Shown in pieces: positions 1 to 5,203 of a stretch of 5,203 bases of DNA (positions are counted from its first letter, which is position 1; the number at the start of each line of letters is the position of its first letter). The notes beneath the pieces were generated by a model, which ran no database searches, was not told the origin of the DNA, and was given only the letters and a program-made list of their open reading frames with translations. The position numbers were made by a program, and so were the translations under genes. Origin of the DNA: JAZDLO01 sp043801935 (GTDB taxonomy: Bacteria > Actinomycetota > Thermoleophilia > RBG-16-64-13); the NCBI GenBank assembly GCA_043801935.1, contig JAZDLO010000226.1, positions 1-5,203 on the forward strand, in the 5' to 3' direction.

Positions 1-2
1 TC

Positions 3-1418
3 TCCCCGGTCGCCAACCTGCGCACCGACGAATACGGGGGTAGCTTGGAGAACCGCGCCCGTTTTGCCGTGCGGGTGGTCGAAGCGATCAAGGAACGCTG
101 CGGGCAAGATTTTCCCATCGAACTTCGTATCAGCGCCAGCGATCTGGTCCCCGGCGGGATGGAGATCGAGGACGCTATCGCATTTGCCCGGTTGATGCAG
201 CACAAGGTCGATTGCTTCCAAGTGTCGGCTGGCATGATAAGCGAGGCCCGCACCTATCCCTACACCCACCCGTCATGCTATCTACCTCATGGCGAGAACG
301 TGGAGCGGGCCGCCCAGGTCAAGCAGGCGGTGAACATACCGGTGGCGGCAGTGGGGGCCATTGTCGACTTGGACGAGGCCGGACAATGGGTGGCCGACGG
401 CAAGACCGACATGGTGGCCTTGTGCCGGGCGCTGATCGCCGACCCACAGCTTCCCAAGAAGACCTTCTCGGGGCGCAAGCGGGATGTGATCCCGTGCATC
501 AGGTGCAACACCTGTCTCATACGAGGCGCTCATTCTCTACCGGTGCGGTGTACCACCAATCCTTGGAGCGTGCGCGAAGAGTACTACCGCTGCTTGCCTC
601 CGGCGCGGAGCAAGAAACGCGTGCTGGTGGTGGGGGGCGGTCCGGCGGGGATGGAGGCGGCGCTGGTGGCCTCCTGGCGCGGTCACGAGGTGACCCTCTT
701 GGAGAAAGAGGCGCAATGCGGCGGGAATCTTTCCGTGGCCTGTGCACCGGACTTCAAGGACGACATGAAGCGATATCGCGACTTCCTGTTGGACAAGATC
801 GTCAGTTCCGATGCGACGCTGGCCACCTGGTTGGACGCGGAGCGCGGGTTCGTGGAAGCGCACGAGCCGGACGCGCTCGTGTTGGCCGTGGGCGCGGAGC
901 CGGTGTGGCCGGAAACCCCCGGGGTAGACCCGACCTCCTGCGTGTGGGCCGGTGACGTGTTCACCGGCAAAGCCGAGACCGGGGACAGGGTAGTGGTCGT
1001 CGGGGACGGAGGCGTAGCCTGCGAAGCCGCACTGGTTCTTGCCCGGCAGGGGAAACAGGTGGCGATCATCGAGCTGTCGGGTGGATCGGACCAGGACCAA
1101 ACCGTGAACTTCGTGGACATGAGCATGCTGCTCGAGCTCTTGGATGAGAAGGGGATACGGGTCCGGAAAGGCGTGGTGCTGGAGAGCGTAGCGGATGGTG
1201 GAGTGCGCACGGTCGATCAGTTTGGCGCCACCGGTGAGATCGCTGCCGACACGGTAGTCCTGGCTCTCAACCTGAGGCCGCGGTTCGAGCTGATCGACCA
1301 GCTCAAAGACCTGGCGCCGGAAGTGCACGTAGTGGGCGACTGCAAGGCGCCTCGCGCCCTCTTTGCCGCCGTGCACGAAGGCTTCGAAGCTGCGCTCGAG
1401 ATAGGACTACAGGATTAG
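3..1418 (+). CDS. NADH:flavin oxidoreductase, Old Yellow Enzyme / 2,4-dienoyl-CoA reductase type with [4Fe-4S] and FAD/NAD domains (5' partial)
   Basis: The gene enters from the left edge: the frame is open from base 3 and begins with the family motif SPVANLRTDEYGGSLENRAR, which lies inside the FMN-binding TIM barrel, so about 170 N-terminal residues, including the usual catalytic Tyr/His region, are missing. The TTG at base 45 falls inside this motif and is not a start. Counting from base 3, 471 residues are visible. The barrel ends with VAAVGAI and CRALIADP (FMN phosphate region). Four cysteines at 165, 168, 171 and 183 (C-x2-C-x2-C-x11-C) should bind a [4Fe-4S] cluster. An FAD Rossmann motif GGGPAG lies at 211-216 with Glu234 closing strand 2. 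A second, NAD(P)-binding motif GDGGVACE lies at 334-341 with Glu357 suggesting NADH. A final FAD contact VVGD ends at Asp446. Relatives (FadH, trimethylamine dehydrogenase, BaiCD/BaiH) pass electrons from NAD(P)H through FAD and Fe-S to FMN, or the reverse. The domain assignment is firm; the substrate is unknown. First gene of an operon with the SDR downstream. Confidence 0.93.
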   Translation, partial: SPVANLRTDEYGGSLENRARFAVRVVEAIKERCGQDFPIELRISASDLVPGGMEIEDAIAFARLMQHKVDCFQVSAGMISEARTYPYTHPSCYLPHGENVERAAQVKQAVNIPVAAVGAIVDLDEAGQWVADGKTDMVALCRALIADPQLPKKTFSGRKRDVIPCIRCNTCLIRGAHSLPVRCTTNPWSVREEYYRCLPPARSKKRVLVVGGGPAGMEAALVASWRGHEVTLLEKEAQCGGNLSVACAPDFKDDMKRYRDFLLDKIVSSDATLATWLDAERGFVEAHEPDALVLAVGAEPVWPETPGVDPTSCVWAGDVFTGKAETGDRVVVVGDGGVACEAALVLARQGKQVAIIELSGGSDQDQTVNFVDMSMLLELLDEKGIRVRKGVVLESVADGGVRTVDQFGATGEIAADTVVLALNLRPRFELIDQLKDLAPEVHVVGDCKAPRALFAAVHEGFEAALEIGLQD

Positions 1419-1422
1419 GAGG
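1417..1422 (+). promoter_or_regulatory. Ribosome binding site of the SDR gene, overlapping the upstream stop codon
   Basis: AGGAGG lies six bases before the ATG at 1429 and shares its first two bases with the TAG stop (1416-1418) of the flavoenzyme gene. This fixes the SDR start and points to co-transcription and probable translational coupling. Confidence 0.85.
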
Positions 1423-1428
1423 ACGACG

Positions 1429-2235
1429 ATGCAGCTTGCAGGTACACCCAAGCGTTTGCAGGACAAGGTGGCCCTCATCACCGGCGGGGGCGGCACGAAC
1501 AGTATCGGCCGCTCCATCGCGCTGCGTTTTGGCGCCGAGGGCGCCAAGGTGGGGGTGCTCGACATCGATGGTGAAAGCGCCATCTGGGTAGAGAGCGAGA
1601 TCAGAGAAAATGGGGGAGAAGCCATCCCCATGACCTGTGACATCACCCACCTCGATCAGTGCGAGGCCGCGGCGAAGCTGCTCGCCGATACCTATGGTGG
1701 TCGCATCGACATCCTCGTGAACAACGCGGCAGCCTTCCGCGGGACGCTCTCCAAGCAGACCTGGCGGCCGTTCAACGAGTGGACTGTCGAGGATTGGGAC
1801 TACATGCTCGACGTGAATCTGCGCGGCATGTGGTTCTGCGCTCGAGCCGTCTTCCCTTACATGCAGCCCAATGGACACGGAAAGATCATCAATCTGACCT
1901 CGTCCACCTTTTGGGAGGGGGTGCCGGGGTTCGTGCACTACGTCTCGAGCAAAGGCGGCATCATCGGCTTCACCCGGGCCATGGCCCGTGAGCTGGGACC
2001 GAGCGGCATCTGCGTGAACGCGCTTGCTCCAGGTTTCACGCTGACCGAGGCCAACATCGAGCAGTCCGCGGGCGTTCCCGAGCACCGGGAGAAGACCCGC
2101 GCAGGACAGTGTCTCAACCAGCGGAACGAAGTGGCGGACGACCTTGCTGGGCCGGCCTTTTTCCTGGCCTCGGCCGACAGCGACTTCATGACCGGCCAGA
2201 CCCTGCTCGTCGATGGGGGGCTGAACCACAACTAG
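1429..2235 (+). CDS. Short-chain dehydrogenase/reductase (SDR), classical type, probably NAD(H)-dependent
   Basis: A complete 268-residue protein, within the usual 250-280 range of classical SDRs. It is a cytoplasmic Rossmann-fold oxidoreductase interconverting a secondary alcohol and a ketone. The cofactor loop is TGGGGTNSIGR (18-28), two residues longer than the standard TGxxxGIG. Asp45 at the end of the second strand favours NAD(H) over NADP(H). NNAA (98-101) replaces the common NNAG. The catalytic tetrad is Asn130, Ser158, Tyr171 and Lys175 (YVSSK), all present. The segment VNALAPGFTLTE (196-207) is the PG motif after strand 6, and TGQTLLVDGG near the C-terminus is typical of the FabG-like group. 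A residue stretch at 103-120 (FRGTLSKQTWRPFNEWT) is longer than in FabG and may form part of the substrate pocket. The gene follows the iron-sulfur flavoenzyme by 10 bases with an overlapping ribosome binding site, so the two enzymes probably act on the same compound, for example a cyclic or fatty enone/alcohol. The substrate cannot be read from sequence; a FabG role in fatty-acid synthesis is less likely in this context. Confidence 0.93.
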   Translation: MQLAGTPKRLQDKVALITGGGGTNSIGRSIALRFGAEGAKVGVLDIDGESAIWVESEIRENGGEAIPMTCDITHLDQCEAAAKLLADTYGGRIDILVNNAAAFRGTLSKQTWRPFNEWTVEDWDYMLDVNLRGMWFCARAVFPYMQPNGHGKIINLTSSTFWEGVPGFVHYVSSKGGIIGFTRAMARELGPSGICVNALAPGFTLTEANIEQSAGVPEHREKTRAGQCLNQRNEVADDLAGPAFFLASADSDFMTGQTLLVDGGLNHN

Positions 2236-2287
2236 AGGCGTGCCAGAACGGTGCGCCAGGGCGTCGATCCGGCCGTGGCGCCGCTTG

Positions 2288-2317
2288 CCGCGCCGGGGCC
2301 CGACGGGCTCGGCACGG
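2288..2317. terminator. Possible bidirectional GC-rich hairpin between convergent genes
   Basis: The 108-base gap between the convergent SDR and protease genes holds an imperfect inverted repeat. Bases 2292-2297 pair with 2308-2313 (one G-T pair) and 2299-2301 pair with 2305-2307, around a GAC loop with G2298 bulged. Past one C-A mismatch, 2288-2290 pair with 2315-2317. The placement suits a shared terminator, but neither side has a T-run, so Rho-independent function is uncertain. A 10-base direct repeat gtggcgccgc (2275-2284 and 2317-2326) flanks it. No gene is seen in this gap. Confidence 0.33.
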
Positions 2318-2343
2318 TGGCGCCGCCTGCTACGCCGCGGAGC

Positions 2344-3285
2344 CTACTTGCCCATGAGCTGTCTCGCCACGGAGGCCACAGTATCCGCGGGGATGGCGAA
2401 GCCGATGTTCTCGGCGCCGCTTGTCGCGGGGATGTAGGCTTCGGGCATGCCGATCAGCTGGCCGGCGGCATTGAAGAGCCCGCCGCCCGAGTTACCCGGG
2501 CTGATGGCCGCGTCGGTCTGCAGAAGGCCGGTCAATTGGGGCGAGGCGGGATCGCCCGTGGGGAGGTCCCGTTTGAGGCCACTGACGATACCCTCCGTGA
2601 CGGAGTTACGGTAGTCAAGGGGACTGCCGATGGCGATAGCCCATTGGCCGACCTTCACTGTGCTCGAGGAGGCGAAGACCACCGGGATGAGTCCTGTCTT
2701 GTCGATCTTGAGCACGGCGAGGTCCCTCGTGGCGTCCCGAGCCACGATCGCCGCGTCGAGAGTCTCGCCGGTAGCAAGGGTTACCACCACCGAGGTGGCC
2801 TCCCTTCCGTTCATTGAGACCACGTGGTCGTTCGTGAGGATGTAGCCGTCGGAGGTGTAGATGATCCCCGAACCTACGCCCTCGTATTGCTCCTGGCCGT
2901 AGAAGGGGCTCACGGTCACGCCTTTGACTCGCACATTGACCACGCTGGCCGATACCCTCGCGGCTACGATCTCCGCCGGACTGACGATCCTGGTGGTCAC
3001 GGTATTCAGTGTCTGCGCGGCGGGGCTGGTATCGGCGGTCGTAGCCAGCGTGGCGGTCGCGACGGTGGACGGGGTGGTCACGCTCGAGACGGTTGGGGCG
3101 CTCGTGGCCCCCGAACAGGCCGTCGCTCCGAGGGGGACGAGGAGGGCTAAGGCCAGGAGCAGGGTCGGCCACAGTCGGCGGATGGCGGTCCGGCTTGCAC
3201 CGGCGAGCCGACTTCGGGTTTCCCCAGCCCCGGTCGGATTGGTTGAGGCGGATGAGCGAACTACGGCTGGCATATGTCGATCCAT
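2344..3285 (-). CDS. HtrA/DegP-like trypsin-type serine protease, probable lipoprotein, lacking a PDZ domain
   Basis: A 313-residue S1C-family protease. The start at 3285 (MDRHMPAV) is preferred because GGGAG lies seven bases upstream; the open frame continues to an ATG at 3403-3405, but that start would lie on the proposed promoter. After a basic N-terminus comes one hydrophobic helix (about 38-54, LWPTLLLALALLVPLGATAC). It ends in a weak lipobox, ATAC, with Cys57 as the possible lipidation site, so the protein is exported and anchored outside the membrane, or held by an uncleaved helix. Residues 58-100 are a Ser/Thr/Ala-rich linker. The protease domain has all landmarks: GSGIIYTSDGYILTNDHVV with His154, RDLAVLKI with Asp188, VTEGIVSGLKR (229-239), and GNSGGG with Ser266. 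The usual HtrA motif TNNHVV reads TNDHVV here. The protein ends at Lys313 just after ENIGFAIPADTV, exactly where a PDZ domain would normally begin, so substrate recognition by PDZ is absent. The family handles extracytoplasmic protein quality control or processing; the target here is unknown. Convergent with the SDR and divergent from the MFS gene. Confidence 0.93.
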   Translation of the reverse strand: MDRHMPAVVRSSASTNPTGAGETRSRLAGASRTAIRRLWPTLLLALALLVPLGATACSGATSAPTVSSVTTPSTVATATLATTADTSPAAQTLNTVTTRIVSPAEIVAARVSASVVNVRVKGVTVSPFYGQEQYEGVGSGIIYTSDGYILTNDHVVSMNGREATSVVVTLATGETLDAAIVARDATRDLAVLKIDKTGLIPVVFASSSTVKVGQWAIAIGSPLDYRNSVTEGIVSGLKRDLPTGDPASPQLTGLLQTDAAISPGNSGGGLFNAAGQLIGMPEAYIPATSGAENIGFAIPADTVASVARQLMGK

Positions 3286-3292
3286 CGTTTGA

Positions 3293-3297
3293 CTCCC
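3293..3297 (-). promoter_or_regulatory. Ribosome binding site that sets the protease start at 3285
   Basis: Read on the minus strand, GGGAG is followed by seven bases (tcaaacg) and ATG. No comparable site stands before the more upstream in-frame ATG at 3403-3405, which would also add 40 residues ahead of an otherwise normal signal sequence. Confidence 0.7.
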
Positions 3298-3375
3298 GTG
3301 TCCTGACGGAGATGTGCTGTACGTGCTGACCCTAGCTAAGCAGATCGGGCATAAGGGGCGCGTTAGGACTCGTAC

Positions 3376-3405
3376 CTGATATGCTGGGCCGCGGTCGGCT
3401 GTCAA
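3376..3405 (-). promoter_or_regulatory. Candidate sigma-70-type promoter for the protease gene
   Basis: On the minus strand a perfect -35 hexamer TTGACA (3405 down to 3400) is followed after 18 bases by TATCAG (3381 down to 3376), four of six matches to TATAAT. It would give a 5' leader of roughly 80 bases before the protease ATG. On the plus strand the same bases include TGATATGCT (3377-3385), which resembles an extended -10 for the MFS gene but has no good -35, so only the minus-strand promoter is proposed. Confidence 0.4.
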
Positions 3406-3413
3406 CCAACGCT

Positions 3414-3424
3414 GACCGGCGGTC
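3414..3424. promoter_or_regulatory. Small inverted repeat upstream of the MFS gene, possible operator
   Basis: gaccg-g-cggtc is a perfect 5+1+5 inverted repeat, 22 bases before the MFS start codon and just outside the -35 of the protease promoter. A related GC-rich sequence, ccgcggtcgg, occurs at 3390-3399. The position would suit a repressor site, but such short repeats are common in GC-rich DNA. Confidence 0.2.
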
Positions 3425-3431
3425 GAGGCCG

Positions 3432-3442
3432 GGGAGAGGGGG
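3432..3442 (+). promoter_or_regulatory. Purine-rich ribosome binding site that sets the MFS start at 3447
   Basis: GGGAGAGGGGG ends four bases before ATG 3447; its GGGAG part is ten bases away. The earlier in-frame ATG at 3381 has no such signal, would add 22 Arg/Gly-rich residues, and sits on the divergent promoter, so it is not used as the start. Confidence 0.65.
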
Positions 3443-3446
3443 ACTC

Positions 3447-4709
3447 ATGGGTCAGGGTGCTGAGTACGGCGTTCAGATCGACGCCCGGCGGGGAGCTGAC
3501 TCACTCTCGATGTCGCTGATGCTGTTCATGGCCATGAACAGCATCTCGATGTCGCTGATGGCCATCGTAGGCAAGGATCTCGAGGAACAATTCTCGTTCT
3601 CCTCGGCACAGATCGGGTTCTTGACCTCTATCTTCATGCTCATGTTCGCTGTCTGTGGCATCCCCATGGGTCTGGCGGCCGCACGCTGGGGTGGGCGGAC
3701 GATCCTCGCCGGGGGCGGTCTCTTTGTGCTTGGATCAATCTTGTTCGCGCTCACCGCTTCGTATCCCTGGTTCCTGGTAGCCCGTGCTCTGCAGGGAATC
3801 GGTAGCTCCACCGTCATCCCGACAAGTAACCCGCTCATGGCCCACGTCATCGGTCCTCGTTATCATGCCCGTGCCCTGGGGATCTTCGGTACCGGTCACG
3901 GCTTAGGGATAGTTGCGGCATTGCTCATCTTGCCCAGCGTTCACGAAGCTAGCGGGTATCGGGCGGTCTTCCTGACCACGGCTGCTATCGGCGCCGCAAT
4001 CACCCTTGTCGCTACAGCCCAGAAGGCGGTGCGCGCCAGGCCTCGGCACCTCGAAGGAGTCGTCTCCTTTTTCGCCTTGGTGAGGGGAGTGGGGGCCGCG
4101 GCCATCAAGCCTGGTCTGCTTCTGGTGGCCCTGGTGAATATTGGAGTGATGGCCATTGTGGTGGGCACGCTCGCCTGGACACCCTCTTTTCTACACGACC
4201 AACGCGGCGCGAGCCTGGCTGTGGCTGCATACCTGACTGCCGGCATCGGGGTCGCCGCGATGGTCGGCAACGTTGCCGGAGCTGTAGCAATGGCCCGCTG
4301 GGGCAAGCCGTTCGTGCTCTTCGCGGGGATGGCGGTGATGTTCGCGGCGACTGCGCTTGTGCCTGTGGTGCCAGGGTCGGCGCTCGTGATCGCGTGTGTG
4401 GTCATCGCCGGCTTGATGACCATGGCGGTGTTTCCGGCTATCTTTGGCTCAGTACCTGATATAGTGGCCAGACCCGAGCAGGTGGGATCGGCAACCGGTT
4501 TTGTGAATCTCAGCGGTCTTGTGGGGACACTGTTTGCCCCCTGGCTCTTCGGGGTGCTGCTGGACAAGTACGGCACTTCCGTTGGTGCCTCGGGCTATCT
4601 GTCTGGCTGGCTGCTCCTGGCGATCTTTCCCTTGGCGGGGACCGTCGCTGGCGCAATCTACTTTGTCATGAACGGCGGAAGGCGAGCGCGGGAACGGAGG
4701 GCGACGTGA
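3447..4709 (+). CDS. Major facilitator superfamily (MFS) transporter, 12 transmembrane helices
   Basis: A 420-residue inner-membrane secondary transporter, the usual MFS_1 size. Hydrophobicity gives about twelve helices in two halves; the first six are near 20-41, 53-75, 86-104, 108-131, 143-162 and 168-190. The charged loop that follows (about 193-208, QKAVRARPRHLEGVV) is the central cytoplasmic linker. The loop between helices 2 and 3 has a reduced motif A, GLAAARWGGR (75-84), repeated in the second half as MARWGKP. Helix 4 carries the RxxQGxG motif (Arg113, Gln116, Gly117, Gly119). Helix 5 has closely spaced glycines (Gly145, 148, 150, 152, 154), as in proton-coupled members. The C-terminus is short and basic (RRARERRAT), so cytoplasmic. 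The substrate and direction of transport cannot be deduced. Helix 1 is unusually Met-rich (seven Met in residues 22-38) and its DNA contains a 28-base palindrome and a 17-base direct repeat. The stop overlaps the start of the small lipoprotein gene, and the gene is divergent from the protease. Confidence 0.92.
   Translation: MGQGAEYGVQIDARRGADSLSMSLMLFMAMNSISMSLMAIVGKDLEEQFSFSSAQIGFLTSIFMLMFAVCGIPMGLAAARWGGRTILAGGGLFVLGSILFALTASYPWFLVARALQGIGSSTVIPTSNPLMAHVIGPRYHARALGIFGTGHGLGIVAALLILPSVHEASGYRAVFLTTAAIGAAITLVATAQKAVRARPRHLEGVVSFFALVRGVGAAAIKPGLLLVALVNIGVMAIVVGTLAWTPSFLHDQRGASLAVAAYLTAGIGVAAMVGNVAGAVAMARWGKPFVLFAGMAVMFAATALVPVVPGSALVIACVVIAGLMTMAVFPAIFGSVPDIVARPEQVGSATGFVNLSGLVGTLFAPWLFGVLLDKYGTSVGASGYLSGWLLLAIFPLAGTVAGAIYFVMNGGRRARERRAT
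3505..3560 (+). repeat. Two 17-base direct repeats flanking a perfect 28-base palindrome, inside the MFS gene
   Basis: tctcgatgtcgctgatg occurs at 3505-3521 and again, identical, at 3544-3560, a period of 39 bases or 13 codons. Between them, and overlapping both by a few bases, is a perfect palindrome at 3518-3545: half-site gatgctgttcatgg is followed at once by its reverse complement. The repeats encode SMSLM twice (residues 22-25 onward and 35-38) within transmembrane helix 1. Because the palindrome is in register with the codons, both strands read the same peptide, LFMAMNS, across it. Confidence 0.9.
4696..4700 (+). promoter_or_regulatory. Ribosome binding site for the small lipoprotein gene
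   Basis: GGAGG lies five bases before the GTG at 4706, within the last codons of the MFS gene. It is the main support that the very short downstream frame is translated. Confidence 0.6.
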
Positions 4710-4894
4710 GTCGCTTTCGTGTTCGTGGCGGATTTGTGCGTTGCGGGCTCCTGGATTTCGCTGGCGTTTTCCTCGCGCTCCTGGCGGGGTGTGTAGGAGC
4801 TTCTTCGCCAGGTGATGCCGGCAGCGCCTCGAGTACGGCACTCGTGTCCACGACTACTCCCGGGCCCACGACCTCCGCCGGTCCCACAGCATAA
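4706..4894 (+). CDS. Small putative lipoprotein, possibly the truncated front end of a larger secreted protein
   Basis: A 62-residue frame starting with GTG, whose last two bases are the first two of the MFS stop (GTGA, 4-base overlap), with GGAGG five bases upstream, so translation is probably coupled to the transporter. The protein has a basic N-terminus (MSRFRVRGGFVR), a hydrophobic stretch (about 14-28) and a textbook lipobox LLAGC ending at Cys29. The rest, about 33 residues, is Ser/Thr/Pro/Gly/Ala-rich (ASSTALVSTTTPGPTTSAG) with no folded domain. This matches the N-terminal architecture of the protease at 2344-3285 (signal, Cys, Ser/Thr-rich linker) but stops where a domain would be expected. 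It may be a genuine tiny lipoprotein associated with the transporter, or a gene broken by a frameshift just before its TAA. No known family is recognised. Confidence 0.55.
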   Translation: MSRFRVRGGFVRCGLLDFAGVFLALLAGCVGASSPGDAGSASSTALVSTTTPGPTTSAGPTA

Positions 4895-4959
4895 GCATCG
4901 TCACCCAGAACGATGGCAGAATCGTGTGGGCTGGGACCGGGACCTTACTCACAAATTAG
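4891..4959 (+). pseudogene. Possible out-of-frame remnant of a trypsin-like protease domain
   Basis: In the frame beginning at 4891, overlapping the stop of the small lipoprotein gene, the translation runs ISIVTQNDGRIVWAG and then TGTLLTN before a TAG at 4957. G-T-G-T-L-L-T-N resembles the start of a trypsin-like (Trypsin_2 type) domain, where G-x-G is followed by hydrophobic residues and T-N shortly before the catalytic His. The region beyond, to 5050, shows no HxV motif in any frame. The similarity is short and judged by eye only. Confidence 0.22.
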
Positions 4960-5035
4960 GTCGACTGGTAGGTTGGCCAAATCTGTGGTGGCTATGTCTG
5001 GCTGTGCAAGATACAAAGCATATGGGGAGAGAAAT

Positions 5036-5041
5036 GGGGAG
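5036..5041 (+). promoter_or_regulatory. Ribosome binding site of the DUF427 gene
   Basis: GGGGAG lies nine bases before ATG 5051. An in-frame TGA at 5042-5044 rules out any longer start, so 5051 is the first possible start codon. The spacer from 4895 to 5035 is visibly richer in A and T than its surroundings; I see no convincing promoter, terminator or RNA gene in it. Confidence 0.6.
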
Positions 5042-5050
5042 TGAGTCCGC

Positions 5051-5203
5051 ATGACCGAGGACCCCCAGCGGATCGAGCCGGGGCCAGACCAAGAATCGGT
5101 GTGGGACTATCCCCGGCCCCCCAGGGTGGAGGATAGCTCCCGGCACGTCCAGGTGATCTTCAATGGGATGGTGATCGCCGACTCCACCCGGGCCAAACGC
5201 GTT
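5051..5203 (+). CDS. DUF427 domain protein (PF04248), 3' partial
   Basis: An open frame of 51 codons running off the right edge, with its own ribosome binding site. The translation contains ESVWDYPRPPRVE (residues 15-27), a hallmark of DUF427 proteins, then HVQVIFNGMVIADSTRAKRV (32-51), the first beta strands of the domain, where the family typically continues with a segment like LETSHPPVYY. DUF427 proteins are small (about 90-170 residues, sometimes in two tandem copies), soluble and cytoplasmic. They are widespread in actinobacteria, cyanobacteria and proteobacteria; their biochemical role is not established, although Pfam has named the family NTP_transf_9. The N-terminal 14 residues are polar and probably disordered. 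The family call is firm for so short a piece; nothing about function follows from the neighbours. Confidence 0.82.
   Translation, partial: MTEDPQRIEPGPDQESVWDYPRPPRVEDSSRHVQVIFNGMVIADSTRAKRV

Noticed and set aside
45..47. TTG as the start of the flavoenzyme
   Set aside because: The frame is open upstream and encodes conserved family residues (SPVANLRTDEYGG) directly before it, so the gene starts outside the window.
537..1376. Long minus-strand open frame (279 codons) opposite the flavoenzyme gene
   Set aside because: The plus-strand protein has all family motifs across the same bases. The antisense translation is rich in His, Arg and Pro with no recognisable domain, as expected from GC-rich codon bias.
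1303..2229. Minus-strand open frame of 308 codons opposite the SDR gene
   Set aside because: The SDR tetrad and cofactor motifs on the plus strand establish the real gene; the antisense product has no domain and overlaps two coding regions.
2275..2326. Pair of 10-base direct repeats gtggcgccgc as a possible attachment site or iteron
   Set aside because: Only two short GC-rich copies, close to a hairpin, with no integrase or replication gene nearby; best explained by base composition.
2251..2817. Plus-strand open frame of 188 codons opposite the protease
   Set aside because: It lies largely over the protease coding region with its catalytic motifs; there is no ribosome binding site or recognisable product.
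3286..3405. 40-residue N-terminal extension of the protease
   Set aside because: It would overlap the promoter-like sequence and lacks a ribosome binding site; the ATG at 3285 has one and gives a normal signal sequence.
4973..4998. TTGGCC ... TATGTC as a promoter for the DUF427 gene
   Set aside because: The spacing is only 14 bases and both hexamers are weak matches.
4812..5054. 80-codon plus-strand frame spanning the spacer before the DUF427 gene
   Set aside because: No ribosome binding site, no domain, and it overlaps both the lipoprotein gene and the DUF427 start; its composition looks random.

Overview
The window is GC-rich bacterial DNA. GC-rich codons, strong GGAGG-type ribosome binding sites, lipoproteins with Ser/Thr/Pro-rich linkers and a DUF427 gene together suggest a high-GC bacterium, most likely of the Actinomycetota. 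This is an inference from style; there is no rRNA or other taxonomic marker here.

Layout. (1) 1-2235, plus strand: the 3' part of a large iron-sulfur flavoenzyme of the Old Yellow Enzyme / 2,4-dienoyl-CoA reductase class, followed 10 bases later by a short-chain dehydrogenase (SDR). The SDR's ribosome binding site overlaps the stop codon of the flavoenzyme, so the two form an operon, probably for redox conversion of an unidentified small organic substrate. (2) 2236-2343: a short convergent gap with a GC-rich hairpin. (3) 2344-3285, minus strand: a secreted, probably lipid-anchored HtrA-like serine protease with a complete His-Asp-Ser triad and no PDZ domain. (4) 3286-3446: a divergent intergenic region with a plausible promoter for the protease and a small inverted repeat before the next gene. 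(5) 3447-4894, plus strand: a 12-helix major facilitator (MFS) transporter, overlapped by 4 bases by a very small lipoprotein gene. (6) 4895-5050: a spacer with no convincing gene, which may hold a decayed piece of a second trypsin-like protease. (7) 5051-5203: the first 51 codons of a DUF427-family gene that runs off the window.

The flavoenzyme and SDR are a natural functional pair. The protease and the MFS/lipoprotein genes may share regulation through the divergent region, but nothing in the sequence proves it. The most unusual sequence-level items are a perfect 28-base palindrome sitting between two 17-base direct repeats inside the first transmembrane segment of the MFS gene, and the apparent remains of a protease open reading frame behind the small lipoprotein. 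I see no CRISPR array, transposon, tRNA or rRNA, and no clearly novel multi-gene system.
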